A stretch of 13,450 nt of DNA from VFJZ01 sp038321545 (GTDB lineage Bacteria; Actinomycetota; Thermoleophilia; Gaiellales; F1-60-MAGs149): NCBI GenBank assembly GCA_038321545.1, contig JBBQFB010000100.1:1-13450 (forward strand), given 5' to 3'. This document shows, in pieces, positions 1-6,775 of the stretch. The position numbers and the translations under genes are program-made. Within the stretch, counting starts at the first letter, position 1. Each line of letters starts with the position of its first letter. The notes under the pieces were generated by a model. It made no database searches, was not told the DNA's origin, and saw only the letters and a list, made by a program, of their open reading frames with translations.

Positions 1-2
1 AA

Positions 3-410
3 CCGACGAAAGCTGCACGCCACCACGGCCACACCCGCGCACGCCTTGCGTCTGCAATCCGACCCGGCCGCTCGTCCGACCTACGACAGACCCGGGCTCG
101 GCCCGGCGCACCGCCCCGGGCTGCGGCGCAGACCCCACTCATCGCAAGCCGTCGAACGCCTCACCAGCGCTCCTCCCAGAACCGAATACCTCATCCGAAA
201 TCCGCGGCACCAAGCGCAGCCCTGCCCAGCGCGGCCCGAAGCTGCTGGGCCTCAAAGGCTGCAATCCGCCCGCCGCAGACTCGCCCGGCGCGGCCCGAAG
301 CACGCTGCCTCGAAGGCTGCGATCCGCCTCGTCCCGGATCCGGATGAGGTCATCACCTGGCACTTGAGACGTCCCCCTGTCGCCTCCGCGCATGCGGCTC
401 TTGACGGCCT
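3..410. repeat. Repeat unit 1 (408 bases)
   Basis: This unit opens with CCGACGAAAGCTGCACGCC and runs to the same motif at 411. It is 61 bases longer than unit 2, and nearly all of the difference is explained by an internal duplication (224-270 copied again at 283-328). Near its right end, 361-391 is a 31-base block identical to 708-738 in unit 2. A short hairpin-capable segment at 118-135 (GGG CTG, loop CGGCG, CAG, bulged A, CCC) is kept in all three units. Confidence 0.85.
224..328. repeat. Short internal tandem duplication inside repeat unit 1
   Basis: Bases 224-270 and 283-328 are near copies offset by about 59 bases: both run from GCCC(A/G)GCGCGGCCCGAAG to AAGGCTGC(A/G)ATCCGCC with a few changes. 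Unit 2 has only one clear version of this module, beginning near 643. This accounts for the 61-base size difference between units 1 and 2. Confidence 0.7.
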
Positions 411-757
411 CCGACGAAAGCTGCACGCCACCACGGCCACACCCGCGCACGCCTTGCGTCTGCGATCCGACACGGCCGCTCGTCCGACCTACGACAGACA
501 AGCCCGTCCTGGCGCACCGCCCCGGGCTGCGGCGCAGACCCGACCCATCGCAAGCCGTCGAACGCCTCACCAGCGCTACTCCCAGTACCGAATACCCCAT
601 CCAAAATCCGCGGCACCCAGCGCAGCCTCGCCCGGCGCAGCCCGAACCGGCTCAGCCCGAAGGCTGCGATCCGCCTCGTCCCGGATGCGGATGGGGTCAT
701 CACCTGCCACTTGAGACGTCCCCCTGTCGCCTCCGCGCTTGCGGCTGTTCACGGCAA
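411..757. repeat. Repeat unit 2 (347 bases)
   Basis: This is the second unit, in direct orientation with unit 1 and abutting it without a spacer. Its first 60 or so bases match unit 1 almost perfectly. Identity drops in the C/G-rich middle, where unit 1 carries the extra internal duplication, and rises again over the terminal block at 708-738. The hairpin-capable segment lies at 524-541. Confidence 0.85.
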
Positions 758-980
758 CCGACGAAAGCTGCACGCCACCAACGGCGACACCCGCGCACGC
801 CTTGCGTCTGCGATCCGACACGGCCGTTCGTCCGACCTACGGCAGACAAGCCCGGCCCGGCGCACGCCCCGGGCTGCGGCGCAGACCCCACTCATCGCAA
901 GCCGGCGAACGCCTCACCAGCGCTACTCCCGGCACCGAATACCCCACCCGAAATCCGCGGCACCAAGCGCAGACCCGCCC
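758..980. repeat. Repeat unit 3, truncated (about 220 bases)
   Basis: The third unit follows the first two through the conserved opening, the hairpin-capable segment (871-888) and the GAAATCCGCGGCACCAAGCGC stretch of unit 1, then loses similarity at about 975-980. It lacks the second half of the unit, including the block that ends units 1 and 2. The truncation falls just before the 3' end of the neighbouring acyl-CoA synthetase gene, so the array may have been cut by, or grown up to, that gene. Confidence 0.8.
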
Positions 981-995
981 TACACGGAGACCCGA

Positions 996-2570
996 TCAGT
1001 TGATCCGTTTCGTGCCCTCGCCCCACACGCGGTCGCGCAGCACGAACTTCTGCACCTTCCCCGTCGACGTCTTCGGCAGCGGGCCGAACTCCACCTCGTC
1101 GGGGCACTTGAAGTGCGCCAGCCGCTCACGGCAGTGAGCGATCAGCTCGGCCTCCGTCACCGTCGCGCCCTGGCGGAGCGTCACGTACGCCTTCGGCCGC
1201 TCGCCCCACTTCTCGTGCGGGATCGCGATCACCGCGCACTCCAGCACCGCCGGGTGTGACACGACGGTCTGCTCGATCTCGATCGTCGAGATGTTCTCGC
1301 CGCCCGAGATGATGATGTCCTTCGCGCGGTCGCGCAGCTCGATGTTGCCGTCGGGATGCCACACGGCCAGGTCGCCGGAGTGGAACCAGCCGCCCCGGAA
1401 CGCGTGTGCCGTGGCCTCGTCGTCGGCGAAGTAGCCGCGCATCAGGTTGTTGCCGCGCATCACGACCTCGCCCATCGTCTCGGCGTCGCGCGGTACGTCG
1501 GCGTCGCCGGCGTCGACCACCCGCACCAGGTCGGCCGTCGGATAGCCCTGGCCCTGGCGCGCGCGCAGCCGCGCCTGCTCGGCCGGCGTCTCGTCGGCCC
1601 AGGCGGGCAGCCACGGCGCCATCGTGATCGGGCCGTACGTCTCGGTCAGCCCGTACACGTGCACGGCGCGCAGGTTCAGCTCGGCCATCCGCGCGAACAG
1701 CGTCGGCGACGGCGGCGCGGCTGCGACCAGCGCCGTCACGGCGGGCTCGACGCGGTGCGCCGACGGGTGGTCGACGACCGACAGCTGCACCGTCGGTGCG
1801 CCGCAGTAGTGGGTCACTCCCGCCTCGTCGATCAGCCGCCACACCTCGCCGGCGTCAACCTTCCGGATCGTCACGTGCGTGCCGCCGACGGCAGTCACCG
1901 CCCACGGGAAGCACCAGCCGTTGCAGTGGAACATCGGCAGCGTCCACAGGTACGCCGAGTCGGGCGTGAGGCCCGCGACGATGCACTCCGACAGAGCGTT
2001 CAGGTAGGCGCCGCGATGGCTGTACTGCACGCCCTTCGGACGGCCCGTCGTGCCCGACGTGTAGTTGATCGAGATCGGCTCCTCCTCGTCGGCGAGCCAC
2101 GACTCCGGAGCGTCGGGGGAGGCCGCGGCGAGGAACGCCTCGTACGGGCAGCCGGGCGCACCGGTGTCGTCACAGCGCACGACCACCAGGTCCGCCACAT
2201 CCGCCGGCGCCACCAGCGGCTCGAGCTCGTGGTCGACGAGCAACACGCTCGCCCCCGAGTGGCGCAGGATGTAGCCGATCTCGTCGCTCGCCAGCCGCGT
2301 GTTGATGGCCACCAGCTGCAGCCCCGCCGCCGGCACGCCGAAGTGCGCCTCGAGGATCATCGGCGCGTTCGGAGCGAGGATCGCGACGCGGTCGCCCTTC
2401 TCGAGCCCGAGGCCCCGCAGCGCGTTCGCGAGCCGCCACGACCGCTCGCCGATCTCGGCCCACGTGTACCGGCGACCGTCGGCGTGCACGAGGCCGACCT
2501 TCGGGCCGTACACGTACGCCGCGCGCCGCAAGAAGTCGACGGGGGTGAGCTCGGTGCGCCAGACCTTCAT
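996..2570 (-). CDS. AMP-forming acyl-CoA synthetase (acyl-activating enzyme)
   Basis: This cytosolic ANL-superfamily enzyme (524 aa, normal length) activates a carboxylic acid with ATP to an acyl-adenylate and transfers it to CoA. Visible motifs: the P-loop YTSGTTGRPKG at residues 170-180, LPMFHCNGWC at 211-220, the adenine-binding YGLTET at 306-311, the GD before the hinge at 399-400 with RDRAKD at 413-418, SGGENIS at 422-428, and the C-terminal catalytic lysine K505 in PKTSTGK. The LPMFHCNGW core resembles plant acyl-activating enzymes and DmdB-like or medium-chain acyl-CoA ligases; the acid used cannot be read from sequence. The ATG is supported by a TAGGAT box ending 6 bases upstream, which also supplies an AGGA Shine-Dalgarno-like stretch. 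It ends beside the repeat array. The ABC genes lie 40 bases upstream on the same strand, so read-through is possible, but the gene seems to have its own start signal. Confidence 0.93.
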   Translation of the reverse strand: MKVWRTELTPVDFLRRAAYVYGPKVGLVHADGRRYTWAEIGERSWRLANALRGLGLEKGDRVAILAPNAPMILEAHFGVPAAGLQLVAINTRLASDEIGYILRHSGASVLLVDHELEPLVAPADVADLVVVRCDDTGAPGCPYEAFLAAASPDAPESWLADEEEPISINYTSGTTGRPKGVQYSHRGAYLNALSECIVAGLTPDSAYLWTLPMFHCNGWCFPWAVTAVGGTHVTIRKVDAGEVWRLIDEAGVTHYCGAPTVQLSVVDHPSAHRVEPAVTALVAAAPPSPTLFARMAELNLRAVHVYGLTETYGPITMAPWLPAWADETPAEQARLRARQGQGYPTADLVRVVDAGDADVPRDAETMGEVVMRGNNLMRGYFADDEATAHAFRGGWFHSGDLAVWHPDGNIELRDRAKDIIISGGENISTIEIEQTVVSHPAVLECAVIAIPHEKWGERPKAYVTLRQGATVTEAELIAHCRERLAHFKCPDEVEFGPLPKTSTGKVQKFVLRDRVWGEGTKRIN

Positions 2571-2576
2571 GGCGGC

Positions 2577-2582
2577 ATCCTA
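2577..2582 (-). promoter_or_regulatory. Candidate -10 box (TAGGAT) for the acyl-CoA synthetase
   Basis: On the minus strand TAGGAT stands 6 bases before the ATG at 2570. It fits the TANNNT form of actinobacterial -10 boxes and would place transcription start at or next to the ATG. No -35 match is visible. The AGGA inside it could instead act as a ribosome-binding site. Confidence 0.4.
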
Positions 2583-2610
2583 CGGGAGCCGCGGTGCTCG
2601 ATCCCGGCTG

Positions 2611-3378
2611 CTACGCGCGGGTCCAGAGCGCGCCGGATGCGTACCGCCGGAGCCCGAGCCGGAACAGCGTGATGCCGAGCAGCGCGAAGAACACTGCGGC
2701 GCCGACCACCTCCAGCGCCGTGACGGCGTCGAAGTCGCGCAACAGGGAGGCCGGCAGGCCCGTCACGAACGCCGCCGGGATGAGCGTGAACAGCACCACC
2801 TTGGTCGGGCCGCCGAAGATGTCGAGCGGATACGACGCCATGATCAGGATCGCCTGGAACCCGAGATCCGCCTGCTCGCCGCGGCCGCCGACGAAGAGTG
2901 TCAGCGAGCTGACCGACACGAGGAACCCGACCAGGACGATGCTGCCGCAGAGCGCTCCGCCGATGTAGACCGCGAAGCTGGCGAGCGATCGGTCACTGGC
3001 GTAGATGAACAGCAGCGGCCCCATCGCGAGATCGCCGAGCAGCACCGTGTCGACTCGACGCGCGAGCAGGTAGGCGAGCGGGTCGATGGGTAGCGCGAGC
3101 GCCGCGTCGATCTCGCCGTCGGCCGCCATCTGGCCGAGCTTGCGGGCGTTTCCGATCAGGCCGAGCGCGATGCCGGAGGCGGTCAGGAGGATGGCGAACA
3201 GCATCAGCACATCACCGCGATCCCATCCGCGGACGTTGCCGACCGCGTTGAAGAACAGCGCCCAGAAGATCACCCACGTGACGTCGTTGACCGCCATCAC
3301 GAGCACCTGCACCCAGAACGAGCGCCGGTTGGCGAGCGCGTCGGAGAACGCGGCCCGCATGACGAGGGCGATGATCAT
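2611..3378 (-). CDS. ABC-2 type exporter permease subunit 2 (COG3694-like)
   Basis: This 255-aa integral membrane protein is the last gene of the three-gene ABC operon. About six hydrophobic segments are visible, beginning near residues 20-45 (a run containing VTWVIFWALFFNAVG) and ending with a C-terminal helix around VGAAVFFALLGITLF, followed by a basic tail. Length and layout fit the COG3694 permease family, which always pairs with a COG4587 permease and a COG4586 ATPase. The start at 3378 is chosen because its ATG overlaps the stop of the upstream permease (ATGA), the usual mark of translational coupling; a longer in-frame extension upstream would only run through the neighbour's coding sequence. 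The system probably exports a lipid, drug or other hydrophobic substrate, but substrates of this family are largely unknown. Confidence 0.88.
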   Translation of the reverse strand: MIIALVMRAAFSDALANRRSFWVQVLVMAVNDVTWVIFWALFFNAVGNVRGWDRGDVLMLFAILLTASGIALGLIGNARKLGQMAADGEIDAALALPIDPLAYLLARRVDTVLLGDLAMGPLLFIYASDRSLASFAVYIGGALCGSIVLVGFLVSVSSLTLFVGGRGEQADLGFQAILIMASYPLDIFGGPTKVVLFTLIPAAFVTGLPASLLRDFDAVTALEVVGAAVFFALLGITLFRLGLRRYASGALWTRA

Positions 3379-4169
3379 CCGCCGACCACCTGCAGCCGTC
3401 GCTCGCCGAGCGCGAACACGCCCACGGCCAGGGCCACCGAGATGCCGAGCCACGCGACCTGGGTCGCGATCAGCCACACCTCGAGGTGGCCCGCGGCGAT
3501 CCGGCCGGGCACGTACGCCATCGCCGCCCAGGGCAGCACCCGCGCGACATCGCCGATGCCGGCCGGCAGCAGCTCGAGCGGCAGCAGCAGGCCGCCCGCG
3601 AGGAACACGAGCTTCGACCACAGAAACCAGGTCGAGCGCGCGTCGAGCAGCCAGAACGCGATGCCGCCGAAGGCGTGCTGGGCGGCGACCGACACGGCGC
3701 AGCCGAGCAGCGCTGCCGGCACCGCCACCAGCGCGGCGGCGATCGAGTGCGGTGCGCCGACCGTCAGGCCGAGCAGCGGCACCGCCACCACGCCGGCCGC
3801 GGCCACCCGCACCACCGCCTCGCCCAGCTCGGACGCCATCCGCAGCCCGACGACGCTCACGGGCCGCAGCATCTGCACGGCGACGGTGCCGGAGCCGATC
3901 TCGTCGCCGACCTCCTCGATCGTCCGCGTCCGCGGCCCGAGATGGGCGCCCTGGGCGGCGGCGATGTACCACAGCAGCGCCACCTCGTCGTAGCCCGCGA
4001 GCTCGCCCTCGTTGGCGTCCAGCGCAGCGCGCCAGAGCGACCCCGTGACGACCAGCACGAGCGCGTAGAAGCCGATCCGCACCAGCACCTCGGCGCGGCT
4101 CGAGAGGGCCCGCCGGAAGCCGCTGGAGAACGCCGCGGCGTAGGGCATCGCCGCGACGCCGCGGCTCAT
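3375..4169 (-). CDS. ABC-2 type exporter permease subunit 1 (COG4587-like)
   Basis: This 264-aa membrane protein is the middle gene of the ABC operon. It has about six hydrophobic helices, including VRIGFYALVLVVTG near the N terminus, GVVAVPLLGLTVG, ALVAVPAALLGCAVSVAA and the last one around AWLGISVALAVGVFALG. A soluble loop around RTRTIEEVGDEIGSGTVAVQMLRPV is typical of this permease family, in which the polar segment after the second helix is thought to contact the ATPase. The ATG at 4169 overlaps the ATPase stop codon (ATGA); a second ATG seven codons in (4148) is possible but has no better ribosome-binding site. It probably forms a heterodimer with the following permease. Confidence 0.88.
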   Translation of the reverse strand: MSRGVAAMPYAAAFSSGFRRALSSRAEVLVRIGFYALVLVVTGSLWRAALDANEGELAGYDEVALLWYIAAAQGAHLGPRTRTIEEVGDEIGSGTVAVQMLRPVSVVGLRMASELGEAVVRVAAAGVVAVPLLGLTVGAPHSIAAALVAVPAALLGCAVSVAAQHAFGGIAFWLLDARSTWFLWSKLVFLAGGLLLPLELLPAGIGDVARVLPWAAMAYVPGRIAAGHLEVWLIATQVAWLGISVALAVGVFALGERRLQVVGG

Positions 4170-5083
4170 ACCGGCTGGCCGTAGATGTGCGTGATGACGT
4201 CCTCGAGCGGCGGCTCGGTGACAGAGATGTCGGCCACCTCGTACCGGTCGAGCAGGTCGTCGAGCACCGCGCGGATCGACCGTAGGTCGGTGTCCACCTC
4301 GAGCTTCGCGCCCGGCCCGGAGAGCTTCACCAGCCGCGCGCCCTCGATCTCGATCGACTCGGGCGCCGTCTCGAACCGCACGTCGATCAGGCGCGTGCGC
4401 AGCAGCTCCCGCCGCATGCGGCTGACGCGGTCGTCGTAGATCAGCTGGCCGTGGTTGATCACGATCACGCGCCGCGCCACCTGCTCGATGTCCGAGACGT
4501 CGTGCGAGGTCAGGAAGATCGTCGTCGAGCGCTCCTCGTTGAGGCGCAGCACGAGGTCGCGAAACCGCGCCTTCGCGACCAGGTCGAGCCCGATCGTGGG
4601 CTCGTCGAGGAACAGGATCTCGGGCTCGTGCAGCACGCTCGCCGCCAGCTCGCAGCGCATCCGTTCGCCCAGCGACAGCGTCCGCACCGGGCGGTCGAGC
4701 AGGTCGGCCGCGTCGAGCAGCTCGGCCAGCAGCGCGATCCGCGCCGCGGTCTCGGCGCGCGACAGGCGGTAGATGCGGCCGAGCAGCGCCAGCGTCTCGC
4801 GCGGCGACAGCTGGAACCAGAGCTGCGAGCGCTGCCCGAACAGCGTGCCGATGCGCATCGCGAGGTGCCGCCGCTCGCGCCACGGCACCAGGCCGAGCAC
4901 CTGGGCGGTGCCGCCGGTGGGATGCAGGATGCCCGTCAGCATCTTGATCGAGGTCGACTTCCCGGCCCCGTTCGGCCCGATGTAGGCGAGCCGCTCGCCG
5001 GCCTCGACGGCGAACGAGATGCCCTGCACCGCCTCGACGTCACCGAACCGCTTCTGCAGCGCCTGCGCCTCGATGACCGCCAT
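4166..5083 (-). CDS. ABC exporter ATP-binding protein (COG4586-like)
   Basis: This is the ATPase of the three-gene ABC exporter, 305 aa. Motifs: Walker A GPNGAGKST at 36-44, Q-loop glutamine Q84 in LFGQRSQLWF, signature LSLGERMR at 136-143 (a variant of LSGGQ), Walker B ILFLDEP at 156-162, and the switch histidine H194 in LTSHD. The FGQRSQLW form of the Q-loop is characteristic of COG4586, the family that drives COG4587/COG3694 permeases. After the nucleotide-binding domain (to about 225) comes a C-terminal regulatory-looking region ending in SVTEPPLEDVITHIYG, similar to the tails of drug/lipid exporter ATPases. The ATG at 5083 has AGGG six bases upstream within TAGGGT. The gene diverges from an alpha/beta hydrolase across only 16 bases. 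Confidence 0.92.
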   Translation of the reverse strand: MAVIEAQALQKRFGDVEAVQGISFAVEAGERLAYIGPNGAGKSTSIKMLTGILHPTGGTAQVLGLVPWRERRHLAMRIGTLFGQRSQLWFQLSPRETLALLGRIYRLSRAETAARIALLAELLDAADLLDRPVRTLSLGERMRCELAASVLHEPEILFLDEPTIGLDLVAKARFRDLVLRLNEERSTTIFLTSHDVSDIEQVARRVIVINHGQLIYDDRVSRMRRELLRTRLIDVRFETAPESIEIEGARLVKLSGPGAKLEVDTDLRSIRAVLDDLLDRYEVADISVTEPPLEDVITHIYGQPV

Positions 5084-5088
5084 GCGGC

Positions 5089-5094
5089 ACCCTA
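5089..5094 (-). promoter_or_regulatory. Candidate -10 box (TAGGGT) or RBS for the ABC operon
   Basis: TAGGGT on the minus strand lies 5 bases before the ABC ATPase ATG and fits TANNNT. Its AGGG could equally be the Shine-Dalgarno sequence (six bases from the ATG). The divergent spacer is only 16 bases, so any -35 or upstream element must lie inside the opposite gene. Confidence 0.35.
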
Positions 5095-5099
5095 CACCA

Positions 5100-5867
5100 A
5101 TGCTGAATGTCCACCGATGGGGTCCCGACGACGGCCCGGCCATCCTCTGCCTGCACGGCGTCACCGGCCACGGACAGCGGTTCACGCGTCTCGCGACCGA
5201 CTGTCTACAGGGCCGGCGCGTGCTGGCGCCTGATCTGCGCGGGCACGGCCGCTCGCCGTGGACGCCTCCGTGGACGGCGGAGCAGCACATCCTCGACCTG
5301 ATCGACGTGCTCGAGGCGGAGGAGATCGAGACGGTCGACATCGTCGGGCACTCGTTCGGCGGGTTGATCGCGACGCATCTCGCGTCGGCGATCGGCGAGC
5401 ACGTCGGTCGCGTCGTGCTGCTCGACCCGGCCATCGAGCTGGAGCCGGAGGAGGCGCTGGAGGCCGCGGAAGACTCGCGCAACCCGCCGTCGTGGGCGTC
5501 CCTCGCCGAGGCCAAGGCGGCGCGGCGCGAGCAGCGCACGCCGGCCGGGTACGACGGCTCCGACCAGGACGTCGACGACCACGCGCAGCAGGGCGAGGAC
5601 GGCCGCTTCCGGTTCCGCTACTGCGCGAGCGCAGCCGTCACGTCGTGGAGCGAGATGGCCGGGCCGGTCGTCGACCTGCGCGAGTGGGAGGGCCGCCTGC
5701 ACCTCGTCACCGCCGCCCAGGCGCCGTACGTGACCGACGCGACGCGCGAGTGGCTGAGCGGCGATCTCGGCGACCGCTTCACCGAGACGGTGATCGACTC
5801 CAGCCACATGCTCTACTGGGACGCCTACGACGAGACCGCAGCCGAGGTGCAGGCGTTTCTGTCCTGA
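5100..5867 (+). CDS. Alpha/beta hydrolase fold protein
   Basis: This 255-aa cytosolic hydrolase of the alpha/beta fold has unknown substrate. Visible elements: oxyanion-hole region LCLHGVTGHG (residues 17-25), APDLRGHGRS (43-51), nucleophile elbow GHSFGG with S85, and the catalytic histidine H236 in DSSHMLYW. The usual acid after strand 7 (G-x-x-D) is not obvious: that strand reads LHLVTAAQAPYVTD, so D213 or D109 (after VVLL) would have to serve. The start at 5100 gives a normal-length N terminus. Earlier in-frame ATGs at 5082 and 5019 would overlap the divergent ATPase gene and add residues outside the fold. There is no clear Shine-Dalgarno sequence. Its stop lies a short distance before the EamA transporter, probably in one transcript. 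Confidence 0.85.
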   Translation: MLNVHRWGPDDGPAILCLHGVTGHGQRFTRLATDCLQGRRVLAPDLRGHGRSPWTPPWTAEQHILDLIDVLEAEEIETVDIVGHSFGGLIATHLASAIGEHVGRVVLLDPAIELEPEEALEAAEDSRNPPSWASLAEAKAARREQRTPAGYDGSDQDVDDHAQQGEDGRFRFRYCASAAVTSWSEMAGPVVDLREWEGRLHLVTAAQAPYVTDATREWLSGDLGDRFTETVIDSSHMLYWDAYDETAAEVQAFLS

Positions 5868-5893
5868 AGTCACGCCGCGTCCCCGTCGACCGC

Positions 5894-6775
5894 GTGCTCG
5901 TCGCGCTGGTCGCAACCGTCGCCTTCTGGGCGCTGAACGTGATCGTCGTGAAGTGGGCGGTCGGCACCAGCGGGCAGTGGAGCCCGCTGTCGTACTCGTT
6001 CATCCGCCTCCTGATCGGGGGCGTGCTGCTGGCGGTGTTCGTCAAGGCTCGCGAGGGATCGATCGGCGTCCGGCGCCGCGACGTGCCGCTGATCCTGGCC
6101 TCCGCGCTGGTCGGCATCGTGATCAACCAGCTCGGCTTCATGTACTCCGCGACCTACGTGACCGCGACCACGATCTCGCTCGTGCTCGCGACCATCCCGG
6201 CCTTCGCCGCGATCACGGCGTCGCTGCTGGGGCACGAGCGGATCGGCGGCCGGCACTGGCTGGGCATCGGCGTCGCCGCCATCGGGACGGCGCTCGTGCT
6301 GGAAGCCGGCCCGGGCAACTTCGACTTCACCAGCCTGCGCGGCGACCTGCTGGCGCTCGTCGCCGCCGCCTCGTGGGGCGTCTACTCGGCGCTCGTGCGG
6401 CCACTGCTCGACCGGTACTCGCCGAACCGCATCTCGACCGTCGTCGTCTGCTCCGCCCTGCCGATGCTCGCGATCGTGAGCCTCCCGCAGGTGCTGGCGC
6501 AGGACTACGGAGCGGTCACGCTCGGCGGCTGGGCGGCGCTCGTCTATAGCGTGTTCTTCTCGCTCGTGATCACGAACGTGCTGTGGTTCGGGGCGATCCA
6601 GGCCGGTGGCGCGGCGCGCGCCACCGCGGTGATGCCGATCCAGCCGTTCCTCGGCGCGCTGTTCGCCTACGTGCTGCTCGGCGAGACCGTGACGCTGCTG
6701 CAGATCGCCGGCGGCGTGGTCGTCGTGGTCGGCATCTGGCTGACGCGCCGCCGGGCGCTCGTCCTCGCCGACTAG
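5894..6775 (+). CDS. EamA/DMT-family transporter
   Basis: This inner-membrane protein of the drug/metabolite transporter superfamily has two EamA repeats of five helices (ten segments). The first helix begins with LVALVATVAFWALNVIVVKWAVG. The fourth carries LATIPAFAAITASLLG, mirrored by VMPIQPFLGALFAYVLLGE in helix nine, the expected internal duplication. The C terminus ends with a basic TRRRALVLAD. Relatives export amino acids or other metabolites; the substrate here is unknown. No ATG is available. GTG at 5894 (293 aa) is chosen, but it leaves little before helix 1. A CTG at 5864 overlapping the hydrolase stop (CTGA) would add KSRRVPVDR, a more natural basic leader. The stop codon shares CTAG with the convergent M20 gene. 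Confidence 0.85.
   Translation: MLVALVATVAFWALNVIVVKWAVGTSGQWSPLSYSFIRLLIGGVLLAVFVKAREGSIGVRRRDVPLILASALVGIVINQLGFMYSATYVTATTISLVLATIPAFAAITASLLGHERIGGRHWLGIGVAAIGTALVLEAGPGNFDFTSLRGDLLALVAAASWGVYSALVRPLLDRYSPNRISTVVVCSALPMLAIVSLPQVLAQDYGAVTLGGWAALVYSVFFSLVITNVLWFGAIQAGGAARATAVMPIQPFLGALFAYVLLGETVTLLQIAGGVVVVVGIWLTRRRALVLAD

Larger units (their letters stand above)
1..980. repeat. Tandem array of long imperfect repeats, no gene
   Basis: The stretch consists of two complete and one partial copy of the same sequence in direct orientation, starting at 3, 411 and 758. The window begins 2 bases before the first recognisable unit start, so the array probably extends to the left. Copies differ by scattered substitutions and small indels that do not respect any reading frame. 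Every frame contains long open stretches only because GC-rich DNA has few stop codons; their predicted products are Arg/Pro/Ala/Ser-rich with no recognisable domain. The array stops about 15 bases short of the stop codon of the acyl-CoA synthetase. I see no target-site duplication, transposase or CRISPR-like spacing. The function is unknown. It could be a lineage-specific intergenic repeat, a structured RNA region or decayed sequence. Confidence 0.85.

Noticed and set aside
1..980. CRISPR array
   Set aside because: Repeat units are hundreds of bases long, abut each other and have no unique spacers; no cas genes are nearby.
994..1005. Inverted repeat GATCA-GT-TGATC over the synthetase stop codon as a terminator
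   Set aside because: The stem is only five base pairs with a two-base loop and no T-run; too weak to call.
46..1137. Long open frames on both strands across the repeat array
   Set aside because: Products are low-complexity Arg/Pro/Ala/Ser-rich, open in several frames at once, and indels between repeat copies shift the frame. No start signal or domain is seen.
1356..2672. 438-codon plus-strand open frame opposite the acyl-CoA synthetase
   Set aside because: It is a mirror of the synthetase codons; the product is Arg/His/Val-rich without a domain, while the minus strand has every ANL motif.
3086..4184. Plus-strand open frames opposite the ABC permeases
   Set aside because: Antisense shadows in GC-rich DNA; the minus strand encodes coherent transmembrane proteins with coupled starts.
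5084..5539. N-terminal extension of the ABC ATPase
   Set aside because: The frame stays open upstream of 5083, but the added residues lie antisense to the hydrolase and resemble no ABC domain; the ATG at 5083 begins a standard ATPase fold.
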